Shown here: in pieces, positions 47,861-57,698 of the stretch
How positions within the stretch are numbered: the first letter of the stretch is position 1
Layout: the number at the start of each line of letters is the position of its first letter
Source: Flavobacterium sp.
GTDB lineage: Bacteria > Bacteroidota > Bacteroidia > Flavobacteriales > Flavobacteriaceae
DNA: 64,000 nt
Assembly: GCA_012837155.1 (NCBI GenBank)
Contig: CP051546.1
Coordinates: 2,793,699-2,857,698 of the forward strand
Reading direction: 5' to 3'
Program-made: the position numbers and the translations under genes
The notes under the pieces: generated by a model
What the model was told of the DNA's origin: nothing
Databases searched by the model: none
Seen by the model: only the letters and a program-made list of their open reading frames with translations

Positions 47861-48017
47861 AAAACGGATTATTATCAAGAAGTAAGACTCAAAAAATAGT
47901 CCAATGGTTTTAATTGTGTTTTATACATTTATTTTAATTCATTGAAATAAGACATAAAAAAATCCCGATTGCTCGGGAGGGTACTGAAAAAGTCTTTTTT
48001 CGAATAAATTGATAAAT

Positions 48018-48055
48018 AAAAGGAGTAGAAAGCTTAGGATTTCTACTCCTTTTTT
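48018..48055. terminator. Hairpin inside the left end of the IS1182 element
   Basis: A 14-bp perfect stem AAAAGGAGTAGAAA/TTTCTACTCCTTTT with an 8-nt loop lies just inside the left inverted repeat. It can stop transcription entering from outside. Confidence 0.8.
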
Positions 48056-48089
48056 GGTATATTTAGCTGTAATTATAAGGTTTTTTACA

Positions 48090-49579
48090 TGTTAGTACAG
48101 CAACAAACAATACAGTTCAGCGAGCATTCCTCTTTATATGATTAATTATTCCAAGGAATAATCTTTTGAGAAAAATTAACGATTTGATAGACTTTTCATT
48201 TATCTACGATGAGTGTTAAATAAATACTGCACCAATAATGGACGTATGGCAGAAGTCCCGTTCGTATGTTCAAGTATTTGCTTCTTAAAACAATTTACAC
48301 CGTTTCCGATGTTGATGTAGTGGAACGTTCGCGTTACGATATGTCCTTTAAATATTTTTTGGATATGAATCCAGAAGACGATGTTATTAATCCGAGTTCG
48401 TTGACCAAATTCAGAAAACTACGTTTGAAAGACACCGACTTGTTAAATCTGTTGATAAACAAAACGGTAACCATAGCTATTGAAAAAGGCATCATCCGTT
48501 CTAAGTCTATTATTGTTGATGCCACTCATACTTTATCAAGATCTAATCCGTTTTTAGCCATCGATGTATTGAGAGAACGCTCCAAGTTACTTCGAAAAAC
48601 AGTATACACCTTTGACGACCAATTCAAAGAACGTATGCCCAAAAAAATACCGACAATGATTTAGAAAAGGAGCTGGCTTATTGCAAAGAGTTAGAAAAAC
48701 GCATAGAAAATGAGCCGTCTATAAGTTCAATACCCGCTGTGAAAGAAAAATTAAACCTGCTAAAAGAATCCGTAGAAGACACTCAAGAAAATTTAACCCT
48801 ATCCAAAGATACCGATGCAAAAATAGGTCATAAATCTGCCGAGAGTTCCTTTTTTGGCTACAAGACCCATTTGGCTATGACTGAAGAGCGCATCATTACC
48901 GCGGCTTGTAGTTACATCTGGAGAAAAAGGCGATGGTCCAGAATTACCTAAACTTTTAGAAATCAGTCAAGAAAACGGAGTTGATGTAGATACCATTATT
49001 GGCGATGCGGCTTATTCTGGAAAAGAGAATCTTAAAATTACAACTGAACAAAACATAAAAATAGTAGCGCGTCTAAATCCATCTATAACCCAAGGCTTTA
49101 GGAAAGATGAAGATAAATTTGATTACAATAAAGATGCCGATAGGTTTGTTTGCCCAGCAGGGCATTTAGCAATACGAAAAGCGCGCCAAGGCACTAAAGA
49201 TGTCGGGGTAAATCAAGTAGATACTTACTATTTTGATGTCGAAAAATGCAAGCATTGCCCTTTAAAGGAAGGTTGTTATAAAGATGGAGCCAAGACAAAA
49301 ACGTATTCGGTATCCATAAAATCAGAATTGCATCAAGACCAAATGGCTTTTCAAGAAACAGAATATTACAAAGAAAAAGCAAAACATCGATACAAGATAG
49401 AAGCTAAAAATAGCGAGTTAAAAATATACACGGTTATGATAGAGCAATATCATACGGTATTACCAATATGCAAATGCAAGGTGTGCAATAGCAATTTTTA
49501 CAGTCAACTTAAAAAGAATACTCAAATTAATGTAGAAAATGTAATCTACACGTGCATTTTACCAAATGAACCTGTATAA
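48090..49579 (+). pseudogene. IS1182-family transposase, frameshifted
   Basis: Starts MLVQQQTIQFSEHSSLYD and continues through several frame changes. Recognisable blocks are VVERSRYDMSFKYFLDMNPE (DUF772-type N-terminal domain), SKSIIVDATHT (first Asp), KIGHKSAESSFFGYKTHLAM, DTIIGDAAYSGKENL (second Asp), a Cys pair region (KCKHCPLKEGCYK) and AKHRYKIEAKNSELK (Glu). At least four shifts are needed to read it through. Most breaks sit in short homopolymers. Confidence 0.82.
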
Positions 49580-49628
49580 GTCAAAAACAGGACACATACA
49601 ATCAACAATAAAAAACAGTTACAAAAAT

Positions 49629-49675
49629 AAAACCGCTTATAACGGATGCTTAAAATCCTGTTATAAGCGGTTTTT
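49629..49675. terminator. Hairpin inside the right end of the IS1182 element
   Basis: AAAACCGCTTATAAC pairs with GTTATAAGCGGTTTT around a 16-nt loop, followed by T. Together with the hairpin at 48018 it brackets the transposase gene. Confidence 0.82.
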
Positions 49676-49745
49676 TAATATCTAAAAAGAACGTTGATCA
49701 AAATAAGTGATGTTTTTCAGTACCCTCTTGCTCGGGATTTCATTT

Positions 49746-51056
49746 TTATTTCTCTCTAATATAAATATCAATTGGAACACCTGAAAATCCCAATTCTCTC
49801 GAATTTTGTTTTCTAAATAACGTTTGTATGGTTCCTTTACATATTGTGGCATATTGGCAAAAAACACAAACTGAGGCGTCAATGTTGGCAATTGCATGCA
49901 ATATTTAATTTTTACATACTTCCCTTTTGTGGCTGGTGGCGGATAAGCTTCAATCACTTTCAACATGTATTCGTTGAATTTTGAAGTCGCAATACGTTGT
50001 TTTCTATTTTCGAAAACCTGAACTGTGGCTTCTAATGCTTTCAATAAACGTTGCTTTGTCAATGCCGAAACAAAAAGAATAGGCACATCAGTAAATGGCA
50101 TTAATTCTTCTCTGATTTTAGCTTCGTAATCACGGGTTGACATCGTATCTTTTTCGACCAAATCCCATTTGTTTACCAAAATCACAACTCCTTTTCGGTT
50201 TTTTTTCTGCCAACCAAAAAATGCTTTGATCCTGCCCTTCGAATCCACGAGTGGCATCAATAATCAAGATACAAATATCAGCGTGTTCAATGGCACGAAC
50301 GGAGCGCATTACCGAGTAAAACTCTAGATCTTCTTTCACTTTCGCTTTACGACGAATTCCGGCAGTATCGACCAAGTTGAATTCGAAACCAAAACGGTCA
50401 AATTTGGTATCAATTGCATCACGAGTAGTTCCCGCAATGTCAGTAACCATAAAACGTTCTTTGCCAATCAAGGCATTTATAAAACTTGATTTCCCAGCGT
50501 TTGGACGACCCACAACCGCAAAACGAGGCAACACAATTTCTTCCTGTGTGGGTTCTGGTTTTACTGGAAAAGCATCAATTACGGCATCTAATAAATCTCC
50601 TGTTCCGCTTCCAGAAATACTGGCAAAAGTGTAAAACTCTCCTAAACCAAGGTTATAAAATTCGAGAGCTTCTTTTTCACGCATGGCATTATCTACCTTA
50701 TTTACGGCAAGTAAAACAGGCTTTTTTACCTTACGTAAAAGTCTGGCAACTACATCATCCATTGGTGTGATTCCTTCTTCAACATCTACCACAAAAATAA
50801 TCACGTCAGCTTCATCAATGGCAAGCTCAACCTGTTTACGAATTTCTCCTTCAAAAACGTCATCAGACCCACGAACATAACCACCAGTATCAATGACCGA
50901 AAATTCCTTTCCATTCCATTCGCTTTTGCCGTAGTTTCGATCCCGAGTCACACCCGAAACCGAATCTACAATAGCTTCTCTTCGTTTTATCAATCGATTA
51001 AAAAGCGTCGATTTCCCTACGTTCGGTCTTCCTACTATGGCTACAATGTTATTCAT
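49746..51056 (-). CDS. der: Ribosome biogenesis GTPase Der (EngA), two apparent frameshifts
   Basis: Double GTPase. Domain 1: [26 protein letters not shown]. Domain 2: [38 protein letters not shown]. The C-terminal KH-like domain follows ([20 protein letters not shown]). One extra A at about 50195-50202 breaks domain 2, and one missing T near 49790 alters the last codons; the repaired end is [15 protein letters not shown] with the stop at 49746. Der is essential for 50S assembly, so both are probably errors. About 436 residues when repaired. Confidence 0.94.
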
Positions 51057-51110
51057 AATCTAATTTCAAATATTTACTTCTTCCATTCGACCATTTCTAG
51101 TCTCGGGCTG

Positions 51111-51140
51111 CAAAGGTAGTGTTAAATACCATAATATCAA
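51111..51140 (-). promoter_or_regulatory. Promoter of der
   Basis: On the minus strand TTG, then exactly 19 bp, then TACCTTTG: a full match to the Flavobacterium consensus TTG-N19-TAnnTTTG. The -7 box is 54 bp upstream of the der ATG. The ISAs1 element starts 20 bp beyond the -33 element. Confidence 0.8.
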
Positions 51141-51159
51141 TTTTTTTACTATTTTGCAC

Positions 51160-52413
51160 CAGGTCAAACGCATTAAAAACCATTAAATTTTAAAATGATT
51201 TTTTTAATATAACCATCTGAAATACAACGAATTAAATTTGTTTTAGCAAATTAAATTTTGTATATTTATCTGATAATCAGATGCTTAATATGAAATTAAA
51301 AAACAAATTGTTTATATTTGCTCAAACTATTCCAGACTTTAGATTGAACAGAAAAAAATTACACCCTTCGGAAAATATTGTTTTCATAACCATACTTGCC
51401 GTCATATGCGGGGCAGAAACTTGGGAAGAAATTGAAGATTACGGCATTGTTAAGCGTGAGTTTTTGGAAACTATCTTAGATTTAGAAAACGGGATTCCTT
51501 CTCACGACACGTTTAATCGTTTTTTCTCTTTGCTAAAACCCTCTTTTTTCGAAGAACATTTCGTGTCTTGGATTAAATCAATATCTAACCATTACAAGGG
51601 TGTCGTGGCAATTGACGGCAAAACAGTTCGAGGTTCTAAGCAATCTGGATTGAAGTCTGCCATTCATTTGGTAAGTGCTTTTTCTACAGAAAACGAAATC
51701 TTTTTAGGTCAAATTAAAACAGAAGAGAAATCAAATGAAATTACGGCAATCCCAGAACTTTTAAAAGTGTTAGACCTTGAAAATGCTATTATTACCATAG
51801 ATGCAATGGGTTGTCAAACAGATATAGCAGAAGTGATTATTGAACAAAAGGCAGATTATATTTTGGCGGTAAAAGAAAACCAAAAGAATTATATCAAGAT
51901 ATTGAAAGTGCTTTTTTGATTCCCTCAAAAGACAAATCAAAAATTTATATAACCGAGGAAGTTGGTAGCGGAAGGGTAGAAAAAAGGACTTGTACTGTGA
52001 TGGATGATTTGAGTCATTTATTAAATCCAACTAAATGGAATTCATTACAATCTATTGCAAAAATAGAAAGTGAAAGGTTTATAAAATCAACTGGTAAAAC
52101 ACAGAAATCAACTCGGTTTTATATAACAAGTTTACCTTGTGATGCCAAGAAAATAGCGGATGCTGTTCGTTCACATTGGAAAATTGAAAACAATTTACAT
52201 TGGCATTTAGACGTTTCCTTTGGAGAAGATAAGAGTAGAAAAAGACATAAAAACGCGGCACAAAATTTTTCGTCAGTCTTGAAATTATCATTAAAAATAC
52301 TGCTCAATGAAACAATTAGTCCTGTAAAGAAGAGCGTCAGAAGAAAACGTAAAATAGCAGGTTGGGATAATCATTATCTTTATCTTTGTTCAACTTTTAA
52401 TGCGTTTGACCTG
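51160..52413 (+). mobile_element. ISAs1-family element (1254 bp)
   Basis: 19-bp perfect terminal inverted repeats CAGGTCAAACGCATTAAAA. A 10-bp target duplication TATTTTGCAC flanks it at 51150-51159 and 52414-52423. It sits between divergent der and the gene at 52460. Confidence 0.92.
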
Positions 52414-52473
52414 TATTTTGCACTCCTAATTAATAAATCCGAACCAAAAAATCACTGTTATGGATGCCAATAA
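51281..52473 (+). pseudogene. ISAs1-family transposase, frameshifted
   Basis: H-repeat/ISAs1 type DDE protein: FAQTIPDFRLNRKKLHPSEN, CGAETWEEIEDYG, the first Asp in VAIDGKTVRGSKQ, the second in IITIDAMGCQTDIAE, and the Glu region VRSHWKIENNLHWHLDVSFG. One A is missing in CCAAAAGAATT (about 51881-51884), breaking the frame before IESAFLIPSK. The open frame runs past the inverted repeat to 52473, so its true stop was probably inside the element (for instance at TTTTAA, about 52395-52400). Confidence 0.85.
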
Positions 52474-52972
52474 TGAAATTAGACTTCGCCTGCGTTTTTA
52501 TAAAGACGTGCAAGAAAACATAGACACAATTCGTCAAAAATTCGAAAATTATAAAGCGAATTGTACTAAAGATTGCCATCTAAAAATCAAACACAATCAC
52601 ATTTGGCTGAATATGCCTGATGCGAAACGGGAATACTGGTCGCCCCATTTGCATTTAGAATTGGAACCAAAAGAAAATAACGAAACCCATATCCGTGGAT
52701 TATTTGGTCCGGAACCCACTTTATGGACGCTTTTTATGTTTTTGCATTTTATGATTGCGGGAATTTTTGTGATTTTCAGCGCCATCGCCTACTCCAATTA
52801 TGTCTTAAAACAACCGACCACAACAGATTTAATCGTGATGCTGCTAATGATCATCGTTTGGTTTTTACTTTATTTCATCGCTAAACAAATTCGGTTCAAA
52901 GGCAACGGACAAATGAATGAATTGGAAAGGAAGTTTTTGGAGATTTTGGAATTGAAAGAGCAAATCCTATGA
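52460..52972 (+). CDS. Hypothetical membrane protein
   Basis: 170 residues. N-terminal soluble half (LRLRFYKDVQENIDTIRQKF, HLHLELEPKENNETHIRGLF), two membrane helices at about residues 92-113 and 124-146, and a short C-terminal helix. I do not recognise the family. Its promoter region was split by the ISAs1 insertion. Its stop overlaps the ATG of the toxin-like gene (ATGA), so the two were co-transcribed. Confidence 0.7.
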   Translation: MDANNEIRLRLRFYKDVQENIDTIRQKFENYKANCTKDCHLKIKHNHIWLNMPDAKREYWSPHLHLELEPKENNETHIRGLFGPEPTLWTLFMFLHFMIAGIFVIFSAIAYSNYVLKQPTTTDLIVMLLMIIVWFLLYFIAKQIRFKGNGQMNELERKFLEILELKEQIL

Positions 52973-53096
52973 AAATTATTTGGACAGAAACAGCTTTGGA
53001 AAGTTATGAAGAAATAGCAGATTACATTAGCTACAAATTCACAATGAAAGAAGTTGTAGATTTCCTAGATAAAACTGAAGCTACGCTGGTAATTAT
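52969..53096 (+). pseudogene. RelE/ParE-like toxin gene, 5' part, interrupted by ISAon1
   Basis: Encodes MKIIWTETALESYEEIADYI and continues to ATLVI, the N-terminal helix-loop of the RelE/ParE toxin superfamily (about 43 codons), then hits ISAon1. The 3' part is at 54510-54689. The gene overlaps the upstream membrane protein gene by 4 bp. Confidence 0.75.
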
Positions 53097-53119
53097 GGCT
53101 CACGTAATTTTTTTGGGGA

Positions 53120-54060
53120 TTAAGCAAAAAGTTTTTCCATTCTGAATAGAAAGAATTTCACATCAACTACACCTCTTAGATTTGCTCTAAAGAGTTTTAT
53201 TTTAGAATTAAATGATTCTGCGTTTGCATTTGTATGTCGTTTGATGAAGAAGTTTAAAATGGTTTCTAAATGATATTTTAAGCTGTTTGCTGCGGTATTA
53301 AAATCATTTAATTTTAATAATTTTGTTTTTTCAATCCAGTTTAAAAATTGTTCTTTGGCTAATTCTTTTGAGGTTTGTTCATAGATGTTCCTGAACTCGA
53401 GAGTGTGTTTATATGCTTGATGTAAGTGTGGATAAATTTTGAATAACAATTCGGCTCTTACCTTCTGATTAGGAGTCCATTCATTTGTTTTTTTAGCAAT
53501 AATATAACGGCTTCTAGCTAATAATTGTTTTGGAGTGTCCTCATTTTCAAAAACGATAGGAACATATTTAATTCCTTGTTCTTTGGCTATTTTAATGGCT
53601 TGATTTTCTTTTTCAATTGCTTCCCATCGTAACTTAATTCTTGATGTTGCAAGGCTTCCATTACCAGCTTTACTACGTGAAAACGATCGGTAACCAAATT
53701 GCTTTCTGGAAAACATATTCTTGAAGCCAATTGCATATTATTAGCCATATCAAGGGTAATTTCCTTTACCAACTTCCTTTTTTCTAACGGAATTTTGTTT
53801 AAAACATCAATAATATCTTGACTTTTAGTGCCTTTTATAACTGCTACTAATGTTTTTTTCTTGCCTCTACCGTTTTTATTGGTTACAAAGGTATAGAGTT
53901 CTCCTTTTGACAAACTTAACTCATCAATTCCTAGATTTTCACCTATATTCTGAGGATAAATCAAATAATCTTCGGAGTGATTGAACTGATCCCAATCCTT
54001 AAATCCACTAACTTTTTTCTTGTAATGGCGTTTGCAATAAATTGGCTTTGACTCCGTAAT
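53120..54060 (-). pseudogene. ISAon1 transposase, frameshifted
   Basis: ISL3-like DDE transposase. Seen: YASYYGVKANLLQ, LIYPQNIGENLGIDELSLSK (first Asp), KEITLDMANNMQLASRICFP (second Asp), DRFHVVKLVMEALQ, and the Glu block TNANAESFNSKIKLFRANLR. At least two shifts are needed (about 54025 and about 53640). Length after repair, about 310 residues, is normal. Confidence 0.8.
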
Positions 54061-54071
54061 AACTGGCGATA

Positions 54072-54458
54072 TTACTTATCGTATCTTCTCGGGTCTCGAC
54101 CTGTATCTTTTAAAAAATCAGAAAGTTCAACGGTCAATTTTGAACCTTCTGCTATAAAAGTATAATCACTTTTAACTTCTATTGATTTATCAAATTTATT
54201 TCGCCATCGACGCCTTCTAATGCCTAAATAAACCGCCTTTCCTCTAATTGGAAAGTCTTGAATTAAAGTTCGTTCGTAGAATCCTTTTGACTCAAATTCA
54301 TTCAAATCATAATTATTTGGCAGTATGTTTTTCTCATCTAAATAAATGAATAAACAGTCTTTCTTTGTATGTAAATCTCCTAACTCTTTGAAATCGACAA
54401 TATCAAAATGTATCAATAGCCCTTCTGGTAAAAAGGAAGAAAAAATTGAAAAATCCAT
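54072..54458 (-). CDS. ISAon1 N-region (accessory) protein
   Basis: 128 residues: MDFSIFSSFLPEGLLIHFDI, FPIRGKAVYLGIRRRRWRNK, and SDFLKDTGRDPRRYDK. It matches the conserved first gene of ISAon1 elements. Its exact role in transposition is not established; a DNA-binding role is plausible. Confidence 0.85.
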   Translation of the reverse strand: MDFSIFSSFLPEGLLIHFDIVDFKELGDLHTKKDCLFIYLDEKNILPNNYDLNEFESKGFYERTLIQDFPIRGKAVYLGIRRRRWRNKFDKSIEVKSDYTFIAEGSKLTVELSDFLKDTGRDPRRYDK

Positions 54459-54509
54459 TTGTTTTTTTAGACAAATTTAGAACTTCTCCCCAACTTTTTT
54501 ATGTGAGCC

Positions 54510-54689
54510 GTAATTATTTCCAATAATTTTGAAGTAGGAAGTCTATATAAAAAACGGAATACCGTAAATTTTTAATTGCAAAACAAACCTACTTATTCTA
54601 TAAAATCGAAAAACAGAACGATTTATTTGTCGGTTTTTTGGAACAATGCTAAAAATCCATTAGGTTTAAATACGATACTTCGAACGTAA
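54510..54689 (+). pseudogene. RelE/ParE-like toxin gene, 3' part
   Basis: Starting from the second copy of the target duplication, the frame resumes as ISNNFEVGSLYKK. Two homopolymer corrections (one A near 54550, one T near 54635) then give TEYRKFLIAKQTYLFYKIEK and GFWNNAKNPLGLNTILRT, ending at 54689. The FWNNxxNP motif is the usual C-terminus of flavobacterial RelE/ParE toxins. Its end overlaps the antitoxin-like gene on the other strand by 24 bp. Confidence 0.65.
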
Positions 54690-54965
54690 TTTTACCATAA
54701 CATCTTCATGATTTAAAAGTTTGCCGGACTGAATATCTTCCTCGCTTTTTTGCAGTTTTAGCATCAGAACTTCTTCCGGAAAAAGTAATTCCGTGATTTT
54801 TTTTATTTCTTGAGGTGTAAAATTATTCTCTTTTAATTTACGATAATAAGTTGCATTTTTTAAATTCAAATTTTGAATAAAATATTCTGCTTTGTAATAG
54901 GATTTGTTCACTAACTCAGGTAAATTAGAAACGTATTTATCATATTCATCTACTAATTGTATCAT
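54666..54965 (-). CDS. Antitoxin-like small protein
   Basis: 99 residues. The middle part YFIQNLNLKNATYYRKLKEN looks like an HTH. The end SEEDIQSGKLLNHEDVMVKL has the 'xDIxxGKxxxHEDVM' pattern seen at the C-terminus of many type II antitoxins. It lies tail to tail with the split toxin gene, an uncommon arrangement, so the pairing is inferred. A -7 box is at 54995-55002. Confidence 0.55.
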   Translation of the reverse strand: MIQLVDEYDKYVSNLPELVNKSYYKAEYFIQNLNLKNATYYRKLKENNFTPQEIKKITELLFPEEVLMLKLQKSEEDIQSGKLLNHEDVMVKLRSKYRI

Positions 54966-54994
54966 AATACGAGATTTTTTATGTTACTATTTGA

Positions 54995-55002
54995 CAAATA
55001 TA
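54995..55002 (-). promoter_or_regulatory. -7 box of the antitoxin-like gene
   Basis: TATATTTG on the minus strand, 29 bp upstream of the ATG at 54965. The IS5 element begins only 8 bp beyond, so the natural -33 region has been replaced by IS sequence. Confidence 0.5.
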
Positions 55003-55010
55003 TGAATTAA

Positions 55011-56493
55011 TTAGTCATTCCTTAAAACTCACTTTTTGAGTTTTTAGATTTTTTATCAAAAACACATTTGCAAAAATATGCATTAAAAATTCGAGACAAA
55101 GAATAAATTGTGCTTTGATATGGTTAAACCTCATTTTAGATTGTAACCAATACCTGCTAAAAGTGCATTATTAATATCTCCAGCCACGCCTTTGAGGAAA
55201 TTTAATCCTAAAGCGTGGTTTCTTTTTAAATGGGATATTGTTGGTTCTATTGCCGCTCTGGCTCTAAATCTTTTTCGGGCAACGTCTTGTTTGTATCTTG
55301 ATTTTTCTTTTGTGTTTTTTGGGATTACTATTTGTGTATTTTCAACTTGTGTGACACCTCTAAATCCTCTGTCTGTACTTGCTATTGTTGGTCTTGTACC
55401 TCCAATTTGCTCTCTAACTCGCTGGCTTTGTGCTAATGATTCTTCTAAGGTTTTGCTATCGTGAGGATTGCCTGAAAATCGTTTTATTGAGGTAATGACT
55501 CCTGTTTTTCGACCTCTTGTTACCGCTACTTTTGTTCCAAATTCATACGCTTTATGAGCTTTCCCTTTTGCTATACAGGCTGTTTGAGGTTCGTGTAAAC
55601 TGTATATTTTTTCCTTGCTGTTTCTTTCCTGAGTGAGTACTTTTTTGTAATTGCTAAATTCTGTTTCGTATTGTTTTAAAATTTCTTCAGGCAACTTGCG
55701 TTCCAATTCTCGAACGACTCGCTTACCAATGGTTCGCAACTTTTTTCGCGCCATTATAGCTTTCTTTTTTCGTTTGGGATGATGTCCAAAATAAGCATCC
55801 CGAAGATGTTGTTTGGCTACCCTTTTATAAGTTTGTCTTTGTTTAACTCCTTCTTTTTCAGCTATTTTTGTACAATTGTCAATTACCTTTTTAGCTAATT
55901 TGGCATCGGTTGGAAAAGTAATATTTTTTTCTTGAACAGTGGTGTCAATCTGAACTTCCTTTTCATTTTTCGCCTCTGGATGCAAGGCTACTGTTTGACT
56001 TAAAATAAATTCTAATCCTTTCTCTTTCAGTCTCTTTCTAAAATGAACAAACTCACTCGGGTCAAAAGGTTGCTTGTTTTGAAAAAAATATTCTCCTGTA
56101 AAATATTGCCAATAAGGGTTTTCTATCCAACGTTCAACTACAGATTCATCACTCTCTTTAAACATCTCTTTTAACAGCAGTAAACCTGCTATTTTTCTAA
56201 TCGGAATAGAGGGTCTTCCTTGCTCTGAATATAGGTTTTGGAACTCAAACTCCATTTTTGACCAATCAAGCTCCCCTGCGAGTTTTACCAAAGGATGCTC
56301 AAGGTTTATAAGATCTGTCAGCCTAGTCTGAAATAAATTTTGCTGAAAATTCGGTTTTATTTTACCTAACATATTGCCACTTTTTTATACCTAAATATAC
56401 ACTTTTTGGCAATTCAACTTAGTGTTTTTAAGTTGTTTTTATATACAAGTTATTAACAATCAATCTGTTGTGTCATATTTAAGGATTGACTAA
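55011..56493 (-). mobile_element. IS5-family element (about 1.48 kb), apparently intact
   Basis: Inverted repeats TTAGTCATTCCTTAAAA on the left and TTAGTCAATCCTTAAAT (read inward) on the right. The exact ends are uncertain by 1-3 bp because flanks are A/T-rich; ATT is a possible 3-bp target duplication. It carries one full-length transposase gene. Confidence 0.82.
55131..56372 (-). CDS. IS5-family transposase
   Basis: 413 residues, unbroken. N-terminal DUF772-type domain (GRPSIPIRKIAGLLLLKEMF, WIENPYWQYFTGEYFF). DDE residues lie in VQIDTTVQEKNITFPTD, ASTDRGFRGVT and RARAAIEPTISHLKRNHALG (Glu). It is the only transposase in the window that reads through without correction apart from copy B orfA/orfB. 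Confidence 0.9.
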   Translation of the reverse strand: MLGKIKPNFQQNLFQTRLTDLINLEHPLVKLAGELDWSKMEFEFQNLYSEQGRPSIPIRKIAGLLLLKEMFKESDESVVERWIENPYWQYFTGEYFFQNKQPFDPSEFVHFRKRLKEKGLEFILSQTVALHPEAKNEKEVQIDTTVQEKNITFPTDAKLAKKVIDNCTKIAEKEGVKQRQTYKRVAKQHLRDAYFGHHPKRKKKAIMARKKLRTIGKRVVRELERKLPEEILKQYETEFSNYKKVLTQERNSKEKIYSLHEPQTACIAKGKAHKAYEFGTKVAVTRGRKTGVITSIKRFSGNPHDSKTLEESLAQSQRVREQIGGTRPTIASTDRGFRGVTQVENTQIVIPKNTKEKSRYKQDVARKRFRARAAIEPTISHLKRNHALGLNFLKGVAGDINNALLAGIGYNLK

Positions 56494-56700
56494 TTATTGA
56501 GAAAAAGAGATTTCCTTGGAGATTTATGCTGAACCCCTTTTTTAACTTCTTTGGATAAATCATCAACATCGGATTGTTTGGCTTTCGATTTTGAAGTCGC
56601 TTCTTTGTAAGTCAAATAGTCCACTAAACTTTGAAGTCCAGTAGTATCTACAAAAGACAGAAGTCTAATAATTATTTTTAGAAATCAATTTGTTTTTAAA
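56494..56700 (-). pseudogene. Fragment of unrecognised gene next to IS5
   Basis: An open stretch on the minus strand reads VDTTGLQSLVDYLTYKEATS and VDDLSKEVKKGVQHKSPRKS before running into the IS5 end. No clean start is seen; MELILKTN from about 56715 is out of frame. It could be a small antitoxin-like or regulatory protein cut by the IS. No function assigned. Confidence 0.4.
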
Positions 56701-56740
56701 ATCAATTCCATCATAACACTAAAAAACGGATTACTGAATA

Positions 56741-57622
56741 CTACTGATTATACCCAAATCGCTTCAACATATTGGCATTGCTTCGCCAGTTTTTGTTGAC
56801 TTTCACGTACAATTCGATATGGATTTGCTTTCCGAAAAACTTTTCCAAATCGGCACGAGCTTCCATTCCCACTTGTTTTAAGGCTGCTCCTTTGTGACCG
56901 ATTATGATTCCTTTTTGAGTATCGCGTTCCACCATAATCAGGGAACGAATTCGGATGATGTTTTCGTCTTCGAAGAACTCTTCAGTCACAATTTCGACCG
57001 CATACGGAATTTCCTTGCTGTAATTCAACAAGATTTTCTCACGGATGGTTTCGTTTACAAAGAAACGTTCCGGTTTGTCCGTCAATTGGTCTTTTGGATA
57101 ATACGCTGGAGATTCTGGCAATAATTCGATGATTCTTTGAAAGACTTCGGGAACATTAAAATTTTGTAAGGCTGATATTGGATATATTTCGGCATTGGGA
57201 ACTTTCTCCGTCCAAAAAGCGACTTGAGATTCTAACTGTTCTTGATTGGAATTATCAATTTTATTCAATAACAATAAAACTGGAATTTTAGAATGGATGA
57301 TTTTATTAAAAAAAGCTTCATCTTTTAGTTCTTGTTCTCCAATTTCGACCATATAAATCAAAATGTCAGCATCTTCAAACGCTGATTTCACGAAGTTCAT
57401 CATCGACTCCTGCATTTCATACGCTGGCTTGATGATTCCCGGTGTATCAGATAAGATCAATTGAAAATCTTCGCCATTTACAATTCCCAAAATTCGATGT
57501 CGGGTAGTTTGTGCTTTCGATGTGATAATGGATAATCTTTCGCCCACAAAGGCATTCATCAATGTTGATTTTCCTACGTTTGGATTTCCTATAATATTTA
57601 CGAAACCTGCTTTATGTGTCAT
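56741..57622 (-). CDS. era: GTPase Era
   Basis: 293 residues, intact. G1 GNPNVGKST, G3 SDTPGIIKP, G4 LLNKIDNS, G5 PISALQ, and C-terminal KH domain with IIIGHKGAALKQVGMEARAD. Era binds the 3' end of 16S rRNA and is needed for 30S maturation. It stands alone between an IS5 and an IS630 element. Confidence 0.96.
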   Translation of the reverse strand: MTHKAGFVNIIGNPNVGKSTLMNAFVGERLSIITSKAQTTRHRILGIVNGEDFQLILSDTPGIIKPAYEMQESMMNFVKSAFEDADILIYMVEIGEQELKDEAFFNKIIHSKIPVLLLLNKIDNSNQEQLESQVAFWTEKVPNAEIYPISALQNFNVPEVFQRIIELLPESPAYYPKDQLTDKPERFFVNETIREKILLNYSKEIPYAVEIVTEEFFEDENIIRIRSLIMVERDTQKGIIIGHKGAALKQVGMEARADLEKFFGKQIHIELYVKVNKNWRSNANMLKRFGYNQ

Positions 57623-57698
57623 TTTGTTTGTCTTTTAACTAGTACTAAAAATCCCTCTCCATTTTAAAAATAGTTTTCTGTACTAATTTAATTTTGCG

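Larger units (their letters stand above)
47977..49727 (+). mobile_element. IS1182-family element (1751 bp) inserted in a terminator
   Basis: Terminal inverted repeats GAGGGTACTGAAAAA at both ends. An 8-bp target duplication TTGCTCGG lies at 47969-47976 and 49728-49735. Removing the IS and one repeat rebuilds a perfect hairpin AATCCCGA-TTGC-TCGGGATT, i.e. the terminator after der. Two internal hairpins lie just inside the ends (48018-48055 and 49629-49675). Confidence 0.9.
53097..54509 (-). mobile_element. ISAon1-family element (1413 bp)
   Basis: Ends GGCTCAC with an imperfect inverted repeat of about 24 bp (GGCTCACRTAA... TTGGGGA). An 8-bp target duplication GTAATTAT flanks it at 53089-53096 and 54510-54517. 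It carries the two genes typical of the family and is inserted in the toxin-like gene. Confidence 0.9.
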
